13,953 bases of DNA from positions 1-13,953 of the forward strand of contig JAEXAG010000107.1 of NCBI GenBank assembly GCA_023394655.1. Direction: 5' to 3'. Position numbers and translations under genes: made by a program. The notes below the pieces were generated by a model, which worked only from the letters and a program-made list of their open reading frames with translations, was not told where the DNA came from and searched no databases. The stretch comes from Pseudomonadota bacterium. GTDB lineage: Bacteria; Pseudomonadota; Gammaproteobacteria; Xanthomonadales; Xanthomonadaceae. This document shows positions 5,910 to 12,941 of the stretch, piece after piece. Positions within the stretch are counted from its first letter, which is position 1. Every line of letters begins with the position of its first letter.

Positions 5910-7424
5910 TCACTTCACGCCGTGCATCAGCTTGTTGATCAGCGGTGCCGCCAGGAAGAACAGCACGGCGATCACGATGCCGAGGATGAACAGCTGGTTG
6001 AAGGTGCCGGCGTACTGCGCCAGCGACGAACCCGCGGCTTCGCCGCCGCCGGAGGCGATTGCCGCGATGCGGCCGGCCACGAAGTTGGCCATCGCGATGG
6101 AGAGGAACCAGCCGCCCATCGCCAGGCCGGTTTCTTCCGGGCGCGCCAGCTTGGTCACCATCGCCAGGCCGATCGGCGAGAGGCAGAGCTCGCCCATCGT
6201 GTGGATGAGGTAGGTCAGCGTCAGCCAGATCCAGGAGATCTTGCCGTCGGCGCCGGTCGCGTTCTGGATGGCGAACACCAGCACGTAGAAACCGATCGCT
6301 GCGCCCGCCAGGCCGTAGGCGAACTTGCGCGGGATGGAGGGATTCCAATCGGCCTTGTCCAGCTTGATCCACAGCGAGGCGAACAGCGGCGCCAGCAGGA
6401 TGATGAACACCGGGTTCACCGACTGGAAGATCTCGAAGGTGGGCTGCCAGCCGAAGATGCGCACGTCCGGCATCCGCACGTAATCCTGCGCGAGGAAGTT
6501 CAGTGAGGAGCCGGCCTGCTCGAACAGCGACCAGAACAGGATGTTGGCCACGAACAGGATCAGCATCGCGATGTAGCGGTGCAGTTGCGGCCTGGAGTTG
6601 CTGCGCACGCCGCTGTAGATGAAGTACGCCGCCAGCGCGAGCATCATCACGATCAGCAGGCCGCCGAGCAGGTCGGACTTGCTGAGCAGGAAATACACCG
6701 GGATCGCCAGCAGCAGGGAGCCGAGCAGCACCTTGACCATCGGGCCGAAGCCGCGCTTGTCGGCCGGCGCCTGGCCGACGTGGCCGAGCCACGCCTTCAG
6801 CGCCTGGAACACCATCAGGCCGAGCAGCATGCCCATGCCGGCGGCGAAGAAACCCCAGCGGTAGCCGAACTTCTGGCCGATGATCGAGGCGCAGATGATC
6901 GGCGCGATCAGCGCACCGGCGTTGATGCCCATGTAGAAGATGGTGAAGCCGGAATCGCGCCGCGCATCACCGGGCGCATAGAGCTTGCCGACCATGGTGG
7001 AAATGTTCGGCTTGAACAGGCCGTTGCCCACCACGATCACCGCCAGACCCATGAGGAAGGTGGTGAGGTCGGGCGCCATCAGCATGAACATGCCCAGCGC
7101 CATCAGTACGCCGCCCAGCATGATCGAGCGCTGGTAGCCCAGCACGCGATCGGCGATGTAGCCACCGGCGATGCCGGTCATGTACACCATCGAGGTGTAG
7201 CCGCCGTAGGTCAGGCTGGCCTGTTCGCGCGCCGCATCGCCGCTGAGATGCGCGAAAAACGCGGAAGCGACGTGCACCGCCAGCATGGCGCGCATGCCGT
7301 AGTACATGAAGCGTTCCCAGAACTCGGTACCGAAGAGGTTCCAGAGCGCCTTGGGGTGGCCGAGGATTTCGCCGGGCGGCGGCGGTTGGAAGTCGTGGCG
7401 GGCCACGGGCTGGTTGGCGCTCAT
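5910..7424 (-). CDS. POT-family proton-coupled oligopeptide transporter
   Basis: A 504-residue inner-membrane carrier of the POT/PTR2 family (major facilitator superfamily), which imports di- and tripeptides with protons. Family motifs are clear: the ExxERF motif on helix 1 (E34, E37, R38, F39, then YYGMR), the PTR2 signature GGYIADRVLGYQ (87-98), GNGLFKPNIS with its conserved Lys (138), FYMGINAGALIAP (163-175), and GELCLSPIGL in the C-terminal half. About 12-14 hydrophobic helices are present and the length is normal. The start ATG at 7424 has an AGGGAA ribosome site; an in-frame ATG at 7472 would run through the inverted repeat at 7450-7474. It is followed by a UUCG terminator. The AbgT gene lies 127 bases upstream on the same strand. 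Confidence 0.94.
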   Translation of the reverse strand: MSANQPVARHDFQPPPPGEILGHPKALWNLFGTEFWERFMYYGMRAMLAVHVASAFFAHLSGDAAREQASLTYGGYTSMVYMTGIAGGYIADRVLGYQRSIMLGGVLMALGMFMLMAPDLTTFLMGLAVIVVGNGLFKPNISTMVGKLYAPGDARRDSGFTIFYMGINAGALIAPIICASIIGQKFGYRWGFFAAGMGMLLGLMVFQALKAWLGHVGQAPADKRGFGPMVKVLLGSLLLAIPVYFLLSKSDLLGGLLIVMMLALAAYFIYSGVRSNSRPQLHRYIAMLILFVANILFWSLFEQAGSSLNFLAQDYVRMPDVRIFGWQPTFEIFQSVNPVFIILLAPLFASLWIKLDKADWNPSIPRKFAYGLAGAAIGFYVLVFAIQNATGADGKISWIWLTLTYLIHTMGELCLSPIGLAMVTKLARPEETGLAMGGWFLSIAMANFVAGRIAAIASGGGEAAGSSLAQYAGTFNQLFILGIVIAVLFFLAAPLINKLMHGVK

Positions 7425-7449
7425 GCGGGTTCCCTGTTGTGCGTTGGTA

Positions 7450-7474
7450 GCGTGTCGCCACGCAGGCGACACGC
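7450..7474 (-). repeat. Perfect 10-bp inverted repeat in the leader of the peptide transporter gene
   Basis: GCGTGTCGCC (7450-7459) and GGCGACACGC (7465-7474) pair perfectly around the 5-base loop ACGCA. It ends 25 bases upstream of the ATG at 7424 and 76 bases beyond the AbgT stop. No U-run follows on the minus strand. It could be an operator, a leader hairpin controlling translation or mRNA stability, or a weak terminator for the AbgT transcript. Confidence 0.5.
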
Positions 7475-7551
7475 GAGCATTACCGAGCAGGACCGCCGCG
7501 TCAATCGACGCCGATGCGGCATCGCAGCATCAATGCGCCGCGCGCGCTGCC

Positions 7552-9129
7552 TCAGCCGGCCGCGACGTACTCGTAGCCGGAGCCGATGCCGAGCGGGATG
7601 CCCAGTGCCCAGAACAGCAGCAGGAACGCGCTCCACACGACGAGCAGGCTGATCGAGATCGGCAGCATCATCGACAGCAGGGTACCGATGCCGGCCGATT
7701 TCACGTAGCGCTGGCAGAACACCACGATCAGCGGGAAATACGGCAGCAGGGGCGTGATGATGTTGGTCGAGGAATCACCGACGCGGTAGGCCGCCTGGGT
7801 GAGATCGGGCGAGATGCCCAGCTGCATCATCATCGGCACCATGATCGCGCCGATCAGCGCCCACTTGGCCGATGCGGAACCGATCAGCAGGTTGACGAAG
7901 CCCGATAGCAGGATGATGCCGACGATGGTCGCGCCCATCGGCAGGCCGCTGGCCTGCAGGAAATTCGCGCCCTTGATCGCCAGCAGCGCGCCCATGTTGC
8001 TCTGGCCGAAGGCGTAGATGAACTGCGCGGCGAAGAAGGCCATCACGATGTAGTAGCCCATGCCGCTCATCGCCTTGCTCATGCCCTGGATGATGTCGCG
8101 GTGGTTCTTCACCGTGCCGGCGACATAGCCGTAGACGATGCCCGGCACGAGGAAGAAGATGAAGATCAGCGGCACGATCGACTGCATCAGCGGCGCGGTC
8201 GAAACGAGGAGCTCGCCCGCGCCGCTGGCGGCATCGGCCGGCGCGCGCCAGGGCGAGGCGGCCGGCAGCGCGGTCGCGAGCAGCAGCACGGTCGTCGCCA
8301 GCATCGAAAGCAGCGCCAGCCACAGGCCCTTCTTCTCGCGCGCGTCCAGCTCGTCCATCGCCGGCATGTCGCTGGCATCGCCATCGACCGGCGCGCCCTG
8401 CAGGCGCGGCTCGATCACCCGGTCCACCAGGAACCAGCCGACCGCCATGATCAGGAAGCTGGACGCGGTGGTGAAGAAGAAGTTGTTGAGCGGGCTCACC
8501 ACCACCGCCGGGTCGATCAGGTTGGCTGAGGCCTGGGTCAGGCCCGACAGCAGCGGATCGAGGCTGGACGGAATGAAGGTGGCGGAAAAGCCGCCTGAAA
8601 CGCCGGCGAATGCCGCGGCGATGCCCGCCAGCGGATGGCGCCCGGCGGCGTAGAAGATCACCGCGCCCAGCGGGATCACCAGAACGTAGCCGGCATCCAC
8701 CGCCACGTGGCTGAGGATGCCCACGCCGACCAGCACCGGGGTCAGCAGCATCTTCGGCGTCACCGCCAGCAGCTTGCGCAAGCCGGCGTTGATGAAACCG
8801 GTGTGCTCGGCCACGCCGAGCCCCAGCATCGCCACCAGCACCACGCCCAGCGGGTGGAAGGTGACGAAGGTGTTGACCATCTGCGACATGAAGCCGGTCA
8901 GGCTGTCGCCGGCGAGCAGGTTGGTGATGCGGATCGCCTCGCCGCTGCGAGGATCGATCTCGTCGAAGGTCGACATCGACAGCCACCAGGACGCGACCCA
9001 CACCAGAAGCATCAGGGCCAGGAACAGCACCGCCGGATCGGGCAACTTGTTGCCGATGCGCTCGATGGCATCGAGCATGCGGGTGACGAGGGTACGATCG
9101 GGATGGCGGGCGTCGGTCTCGGGATTCAT
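7552..9129 (-). CDS. AbgT-family transporter (p-aminobenzoyl-glutamate type)
   Basis: A 525-residue inner-membrane protein of the AbgT family. The N-terminal IERIGNKLPDP motif (about 22-32) precedes the first helix, as is typical. The C-terminal part carries the conserved GSASAKWALIGAIMVP segment (about 417-432) and GDSSTNIITPLLPY (451-464), the re-entrant regions of this fold. Characterised members either import p-aminobenzoyl-glutamate (E. coli AbgT) or export sulfonamides (MtrF, YdaH), so the direction of transport and substrate cannot be assigned. No abgA/abgB peptidase genes are adjacent. The start ATG at 9129 has a short GGAT ribosome site; an in-frame ATG at 9156 is possible. The peptide transporter lies downstream, which hints at a shared role in peptide or dipeptide-like solute transport. 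Confidence 0.92.
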   Translation of the reverse strand: MNPETDARHPDRTLVTRMLDAIERIGNKLPDPAVLFLALMLLVWVASWWLSMSTFDEIDPRSGEAIRITNLLAGDSLTGFMSQMVNTFVTFHPLGVVLVAMLGLGVAEHTGFINAGLRKLLAVTPKMLLTPVLVGVGILSHVAVDAGYVLVIPLGAVIFYAAGRHPLAGIAAAFAGVSGGFSATFIPSSLDPLLSGLTQASANLIDPAVVVSPLNNFFFTTASSFLIMAVGWFLVDRVIEPRLQGAPVDGDASDMPAMDELDAREKKGLWLALLSMLATTVLLLATALPAASPWRAPADAASGAGELLVSTAPLMQSIVPLIFIFFLVPGIVYGYVAGTVKNHRDIIQGMSKAMSGMGYYIVMAFFAAQFIYAFGQSNMGALLAIKGANFLQASGLPMGATIVGIILLSGFVNLLIGSASAKWALIGAIMVPMMMQLGISPDLTQAAYRVGDSSTNIITPLLPYFPLIVVFCQRYVKSAGIGTLLSMMLPISISLLVVWSAFLLLFWALGIPLGIGSGYEYVAAG

Positions 9130-9176
9130 GCGGTATCCGGCGATCTGCGTGGGCAAGGAATCCGCATCCTAGCAGC

Positions 9177-9194
9177 CCGGTCCCGAAGGGCCGG
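9177..9194 (-). terminator. UUCG-type hairpin after the CbiM-like gene
   Basis: On the minus strand CCGG, one mismatch, then CC pair with GG and CCGG around a UUCG tetraloop. The stem sits 23 bases beyond the stop of the CbiM-like gene and upstream of the AbgT gene. It has no U-run, so it may slow rather than fully stop transcription. The same C(UUCG)G loop is used at 5868-5887. Confidence 0.4.
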
Positions 9195-9217
9195 CCGCGC
9201 GCGCCTGCACGAAGCGG

Positions 9218-9850
9218 TCAATCGCGATTGGCAAGGTACTTCGCGTCGTCGAACGTCGCGCACCACTGCGGCCGGTAGGCCACGATCAGCGCCATCGTGC
9301 CACCGGTGAAGAAGGCCTCGACGAAGGAAAGCGGTATCGCCGCGACGAAATAGGGCGTGGCATCGCCGCCCATGAGCCCGGTGATGGAGGCCTTGACGAT
9401 GATCGAGGCCATCATCGAAATGGCGGCCGCGAAGAAACCGTTGCCGAGGATGTAGATCAGGATGTGCGCCGGCAGCGTCCGGTTGACGAGTGCGCCCATC
9501 GCCGCGACGACCGCGACGGGCAAGGCATCGTTGGCGAGGAAATCCCAGCCCCAGCCGAGCCAGACCCGGCCGAGCACCGCCCACGCCGCGCTGGCCGCGG
9601 CAAGCGCCACCAGGGCGAAGCGGGCGCCGAACATCAGCGTGCCGATGGCCGCGCCGAGGAAGTGCAGGTTGACGCCCATCACCGATTGTGTGGAGAAGCC
9701 GCGCATCAGGATCACCGCCGCGATGAACACGGCGAACACGCGCTGGGCCTCGCCATCGCCCTGCACCTTGTGCCAGGGCAGTCGCCGGATCGCCCAAGCC
9801 AGCACGGCGACCGCCGCCGCGGTCCCGAGCCATTGCCACTCCGGCGGCAT
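9218..9850 (-). CDS. CbiM/ECF-type integral membrane protein
   Basis: A 210-residue polytopic membrane protein with about six hydrophobic segments. The NLHFLGAAIGTLMFG segment (61-75) and a later IPLSFVEAFFTGG segment (172-184) resemble the CbiM-like family of energy-coupling-factor transport permeases, which in other members take up cobalt or nickel. The N-terminal Met-His metal-binding motif of true CbiM is absent, and no CbiO/CbiQ partners are in the window, so a metal substrate is not supported. The ATG at 9850 lies 8 bases beyond the kynA stop; an in-frame GTG at 9862 would overlap the kynA TGA (GTGA) and is an equally good start, adding 4 residues. Either way the gene is coupled to kynA. 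The family assignment is by visual pattern. Confidence 0.75.
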   Translation of the reverse strand: MPPEWQWLGTAAAVAVLAWAIRRLPWHKVQGDGEAQRVFAVFIAAVILMRGFSTQSVMGVNLHFLGAAIGTLMFGARFALVALAAASAAWAVLGRVWLGWGWDFLANDALPVAVVAAMGALVNRTLPAHILIYILGNGFFAAAISMMASIIVKASITGLMGGDATPYFVAAIPLSFVEAFFTGGTMALIVAYRPQWCATFDDAKYLANRD

Positions 9851-9858
9851 CGCGGGGC

Positions 9859-10746
9859 TCACGGCCGCGATGCGTCCTCGCCGTAGCCGCGCTCCGCGCC
9901 GATCCGCGTGCGGACCTCGAACAGTTCCGGGAAGAAAGTAAGATCCAGCGCGCGCTTGAGGAAATCCACGCCGGAGGAACCCCCGGTGCCGCGCTTGAAA
10001 CCGATGATGCGCATCACCGTGCGCATGTGCCGGAAGCGCCACAGCTGGAACTGGGTTTCCAGATCCACCAGGTCCTCGCACAGCGCGTATTCGCGCCAGT
10101 GGCTGTCGGTGTCCTCGTAGATGCGCTCGAACACCGGCAGCAGGGATTCGTCCAGCACGTGCGGCTTCGACCAGTCACGCTCGAGATGCGCCGCCGGCAC
10201 CGCATGGCCCCAGCGGGCGAGATAACGCAGGAACTCGTCATAGAGGCTGGGGGCCGCAAGCACTTCGCCGAGGCGCGCGGCCGCCGCTTCATCGTGGCGG
10301 AATACCTGCACCATGCCGGCGTTCTTGTTGCCGAGCAGGAACTCCACCGTGCGGTACTGCAGCGACTGGAAACCGCTGGAGGGCCCGAGGATTTCGCGGA
10401 ACTGCATGTATTCCGAAGGCGTCAGCGTCTCCAGCACCGACCACTGCGCGGTGAGCTGGTCGAGCACCCGCTTGCAGCGGGCGGAGACCTTGCCGAACTG
10501 CCAGACGCGATCGTTGCGCAGATGCTCCACCGCCGCCGACAGCTCGTGGATCAGCAGCTTCAGCCACAACTCGCTGGTCTGGTGCTGGATGATGAACAGC
10601 ATCTCGTCGTGGTGCGGCGGCGAACTCAGCGGATGCTGCGCGGAAAGCAGGCGATCGAGCTGCAGGTAGCCGCCGTAGGTCATCCTTCCGGACAGGTCGG
10701 TATGGATGCCCTGCTCGAGCGCGCGTTCGTTGTTCCGGATGTTCAT
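9859..10746 (-). CDS. kynA: Tryptophan 2,3-dioxygenase
   Basis: A 295-residue cytoplasmic haem enzyme that oxidises L-tryptophan with O2 to N-formylkynurenine, the first step of the kynurenine pathway. Active-site residues match the Xanthomonas campestris enzyme in both identity and number: H55 (FIIQHQTSELW), Y113 and R117 (SEYMQFRE), haem ligand H240 (WRFRHMRTV) and T254 (RGTGGSSG). This fixes the start at the ATG at 10746; the frame runs open much further upstream, but that part is antisense to pdhA. The ribosome site is weak (GAGAGAA about 12 bases upstream). No kynB or kynU is in the window. A CbiM-like gene follows immediately, and pdhA is divergent across 117 bases. Confidence 0.97.
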   Translation of the reverse strand: MNIRNNERALEQGIHTDLSGRMTYGGYLQLDRLLSAQHPLSSPPHHDEMLFIIQHQTSELWLKLLIHELSAAVEHLRNDRVWQFGKVSARCKRVLDQLTAQWSVLETLTPSEYMQFREILGPSSGFQSLQYRTVEFLLGNKNAGMVQVFRHDEAAAARLGEVLAAPSLYDEFLRYLARWGHAVPAAHLERDWSKPHVLDESLLPVFERIYEDTDSHWREYALCEDLVDLETQFQLWRFRHMRTVMRIIGFKRGTGGSSGVDFLKRALDLTFFPELFEVRTRIGAERGYGEDASRP

Positions 10747-10780
10747 GCGGCCGATTCTCTCACGCGGCGGAGTCGGCTTT

Positions 10781-10805
10781 GCATGACCCGCGTCAACTGT
10801 CATGC
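10781..10805. promoter_or_regulatory. Inverted repeat in the kynA-pdhA divergent region
   Basis: GCATGAC (10781-10787) and GTCATGC (10799-10805) are perfect 7-bp inverted arms separated by 11 bases, with centres 18 bases apart. This is close to two helical turns, as for a dimeric regulator contacting successive grooves. A shorter nested repeat, TGAC/GTCA (10784-10795), overlaps the first arm. It lies 35 bases upstream of kynA and 59 bases upstream of pdhA. No strong promoter for kynA was found. Confidence 0.4.
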
Positions 10806-10839
10806 GGCAGCGCGCAACGGAACCTTCCCGGCGGCTCGG

Positions 10840-10845
10840 TATCAT
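10840..10845 (+). promoter_or_regulatory. Possible -10 box of the pdhABC operon
   Basis: TATCAT matches the sigma-70 -10 consensus at 5 of 6 positions and lies 18 bases before the ATG at 10864. No good -35 box lies 16-18 bases upstream, so this promoter would depend on an activator or is a chance match. Confidence 0.3.
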
Positions 10846-10863
10846 CCGCTGTCCAACCGCAAC

Positions 10864-11949
10864 ATGGATGCCTGCATGACGCTCGCCGCCCAGTTCGAGA
10901 TCGAATACCTGCAATGCCTCAAACCCGATGGCACGCTGGCCGGTCCCCTGCCCCCCGCCGTCCGTGATCCCGAGCAGCTGGTCGAGCTGTTCCGGACCAT
11001 GCTGTTCGTGCGCACCTTCGACACCAAGGCCATCGCGCTGCAGCGCACCGGCAAGCTGGGCACCTATGCCGCCTGCCTCGGCCACGAAGCCACCCACGTC
11101 GGCATCGGCGCGGCGATGCGCGAGGAAGACGTGTTCGCGCCCAGCTATCGCGAATACGGCGCCCAGTTCATGCGCGGGGTGAAGCCGCGCGACGTGCTGA
11201 TGTACTGGGGCGGCGACGAGCGCGGCAACGCGTTCGAAGGCCCGAGGAACGACTACCCGTGGTGCGTGCCGATCTCCACCCAGATGCTGATGGCGGCCGG
11301 CGCGGCGCTCAGCTTCAAGCTGCGCAAGCAGGACCGCGTGGCCGTTGCCGTCTGCGGCGACGGCGGTTCCTCCAAGACCGATTTCTACGCCGCGGTGAAC
11401 TCCGGTGGCGCCTACCAGCTGCCGCTGGTGCTGTGCGTGGTCAACAACGGCTGGGCGATCAGCGTGCCGCGCAAGGCCCAGACCGGCGCCGAGACGCTGG
11501 CGCAGAAGGGCCTCGCCGGCGGCCTGCATTGCCTGCAGGTCGATGGCAACGATCTCGTCGCCGTGCTCGAGGCGATGCGCCGCGCCACCGAACGCGCGCG
11601 CAAGGGCGAAGGCGGCAGCGTGATCGAATTCATGACCTACCGCCTGCACGACCACACCACCGCCGACGACGCCCGTCGTTATCGCGGCGAAGAGGAAGTG
11701 AAGGATGCATGGACCCGCGAGCCGTTCATCCGCCTGCGCAAGTACCTGACCGACCAGAAGCTGTGGGACGAAGCCACCGAGAAGGCGTGGATCGAGGAAT
11801 GCACCCGCAAGGTCGATGTCGAGATCAACGCCTACCTGGAGACGCCGGTGCAGCCGGTGGAAGCGATGTTCGATTACCTCTACGAAGAACTCCCCGAGGA
11901 CCTGCGCGCGCAACGCGAAGCCGCGCTCGCACTGGAGGGCCGCGCATGA
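10864..11949 (+). CDS. pdhA: 2-oxo acid (pyruvate-type) dehydrogenase E1 component, alpha subunit
   Basis: A 361-residue thiamine-diphosphate subunit of a 2-oxo acid dehydrogenase complex, which decarboxylates the oxo acid and passes the acyl group to lipoyl-E2. The ThDP/Mg motif runs from GDGGSSKTDF (165-174) to NNGWAIS (194-200). The TLAQKGLAGGLHCLQVDGND stretch (211-230) and the loop YRLHDHTTADDARRYR (259-274) match E1-alpha proteins. The wording of the region after NN resembles Gram-positive type PdhA. Branched-chain oxo acid dehydrogenase E1-alpha is closely related and cannot be excluded. A second ATG at 10876 is preceded by GGA at good spacing and may be the true start. The stop overlaps the ATG of the E1-beta gene. 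Confidence 0.9.
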   Translation: MDACMTLAAQFEIEYLQCLKPDGTLAGPLPPAVRDPEQLVELFRTMLFVRTFDTKAIALQRTGKLGTYAACLGHEATHVGIGAAMREEDVFAPSYREYGAQFMRGVKPRDVLMYWGGDERGNAFEGPRNDYPWCVPISTQMLMAAGAALSFKLRKQDRVAVAVCGDGGSSKTDFYAAVNSGGAYQLPLVLCVVNNGWAISVPRKAQTGAETLAQKGLAGGLHCLQVDGNDLVAVLEAMRRATERARKGEGGSVIEFMTYRLHDHTTADDARRYRGEEEVKDAWTREPFIRLRKYLTDQKLWDEATEKAWIEECTRKVDVEINAYLETPVQPVEAMFDYLYEELPEDLRAQREAALALEGRA

Positions 11950-12932
11950 GCACGCAGCCGATCACCTTGATCGAAGCGATCACCCAGGCGCTGGCATGGG
12001 AAATGAAGCACGACGATTCGGTCGTCGTGCTGGGCGAGGACGTGGGCGTCAACGGCGGCGTGTTCCGCGCCACCGCCGGCCTGCAGCAGCAGTTCGGCGA
12101 CATGCGCGTGCTGGACACGCCGCTGGACGAAACCACCATCGCCGGCCTGACCGTGGGCATGGCCTCGCAGGGCATGAAGCCCGTGGCCGAAGCCCAGTTC
12201 GACGGCTTCATGTACCCGATGGTCGATTTCCTCGTCTGCCATGCCGCGCGCATGCGCTACCGCACCCGCGGCCGCCTCACCTGCCCGATGGTGCTGCGCG
12301 TGCCGTGGGGTGGCGGCATCCGCGCACCGGAGCACCACAGCGAGGCCAACGAATCGATCTTCACCAACGTGCCCGGCATCCGCGTGGTCATGCCGTCCTC
12401 GCCGCAGCGCGCCTACGGCCTGCTGCTGGCCGCCATCCGCGACCCGGACCCGGTCGTGTACATGGAGCCCAAGCGCATCTATCGCCAGTACAAGGAGCTG
12501 GTGCCGGATGACGGCGAAGCCCTGCCGCTGGACGTCTGCTACGTCCTGCGCGACGGCAGCGACGTGACGATGGTGACCTGGGGCGCGCAGGTCAAGGAGA
12601 CGCTGGAAGCCGCCGAAAAACTCGCCGCCGAGGGCATCAGCGCCGAGGTCATCGACGTCGCCACGCTGACCCCGCTGGATTTCGCCACCATCGCCGAATC
12701 GGTCGCCAAGACCGGCCGCTGCGTGATCGTCCACGAGGCCGCCAAGACCGCCGGCTTCGGTGCCGAGATCGCCGCGCGCGTGGCCGAGGAATGCCTGTTC
12801 GACCTGCTGGCCCCGGTCGAGCGCGTCACCGGCTACGACACCCACATCCCGCTGTTCCGCCTCGAAATGAAGTACATCGTGAGCGTGGACCGGATCGTCG
12901 CCGCGGCGCAGCGTGCCGTCGGCTTCAAGTAA
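11946..12932 (+). CDS. pdhB: 2-oxo acid (pyruvate-type) dehydrogenase E1 component, beta subunit
   Basis: A 328-residue partner of E1-alpha; together they form the alpha2beta2 E1 with the active site at the interface. Family features are the N-terminal ALAWEMKHDDSVVVLGEDVG (about 15-34), the catalytic-site PLDETTIAG with E62, the AQFDGFMYPMVDF segment (83-95), and the His pair H130-H131 in PEHHSEAN. The C-terminal transketolase domain includes VIDVATLTPLD and IVHEAAKTAGFGAE. Length is typical (about 325). ATGA overlap with pdhA indicates translational coupling. The stop is followed after 9 bases by the E2 ATG. Confidence 0.94.
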   Translation: MSTQPITLIEAITQALAWEMKHDDSVVVLGEDVGVNGGVFRATAGLQQQFGDMRVLDTPLDETTIAGLTVGMASQGMKPVAEAQFDGFMYPMVDFLVCHAARMRYRTRGRLTCPMVLRVPWGGGIRAPEHHSEANESIFTNVPGIRVVMPSSPQRAYGLLLAAIRDPDPVVYMEPKRIYRQYKELVPDDGEALPLDVCYVLRDGSDVTMVTWGAQVKETLEAAEKLAAEGISAEVIDVATLTPLDFATIAESVAKTGRCVIVHEAAKTAGFGAEIAARVAEECLFDLLAPVERVTGYDTHIPLFRLEMKYIVSVDRIVAAAQRAVGFK

Positions 12933-12941
12933 GGAAACGAC

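Noticed and set aside
5895..5910. ATGCAT...ATGCAT pair near the end of the peptide transporter gene
   Set aside because: The arms are themselves self-complementary 6-mers and the stem is weak compared with the adjacent UUCG terminator.
7512..7524. Palindrome CGATGC-G-GCATCG after the AbgT stop
   Set aside because: A one-base loop cannot form a hairpin as drawn, no T-run follows, and short palindromes of this composition are expected by chance in this DNA.
10027..10863. N-terminal extension of pdhA back over kynA on the plus strand
   Set aside because: The sequence before 10864 is antisense to kynA and has no resemblance to E1-alpha proteins.
10747..11913. N-terminal extension of kynA over pdhA on the minus strand
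   Set aside because: Tryptophan 2,3-dioxygenase residue numbering fits a start at 10746 exactly; the extension is antisense to pdhA and has no family similarity.
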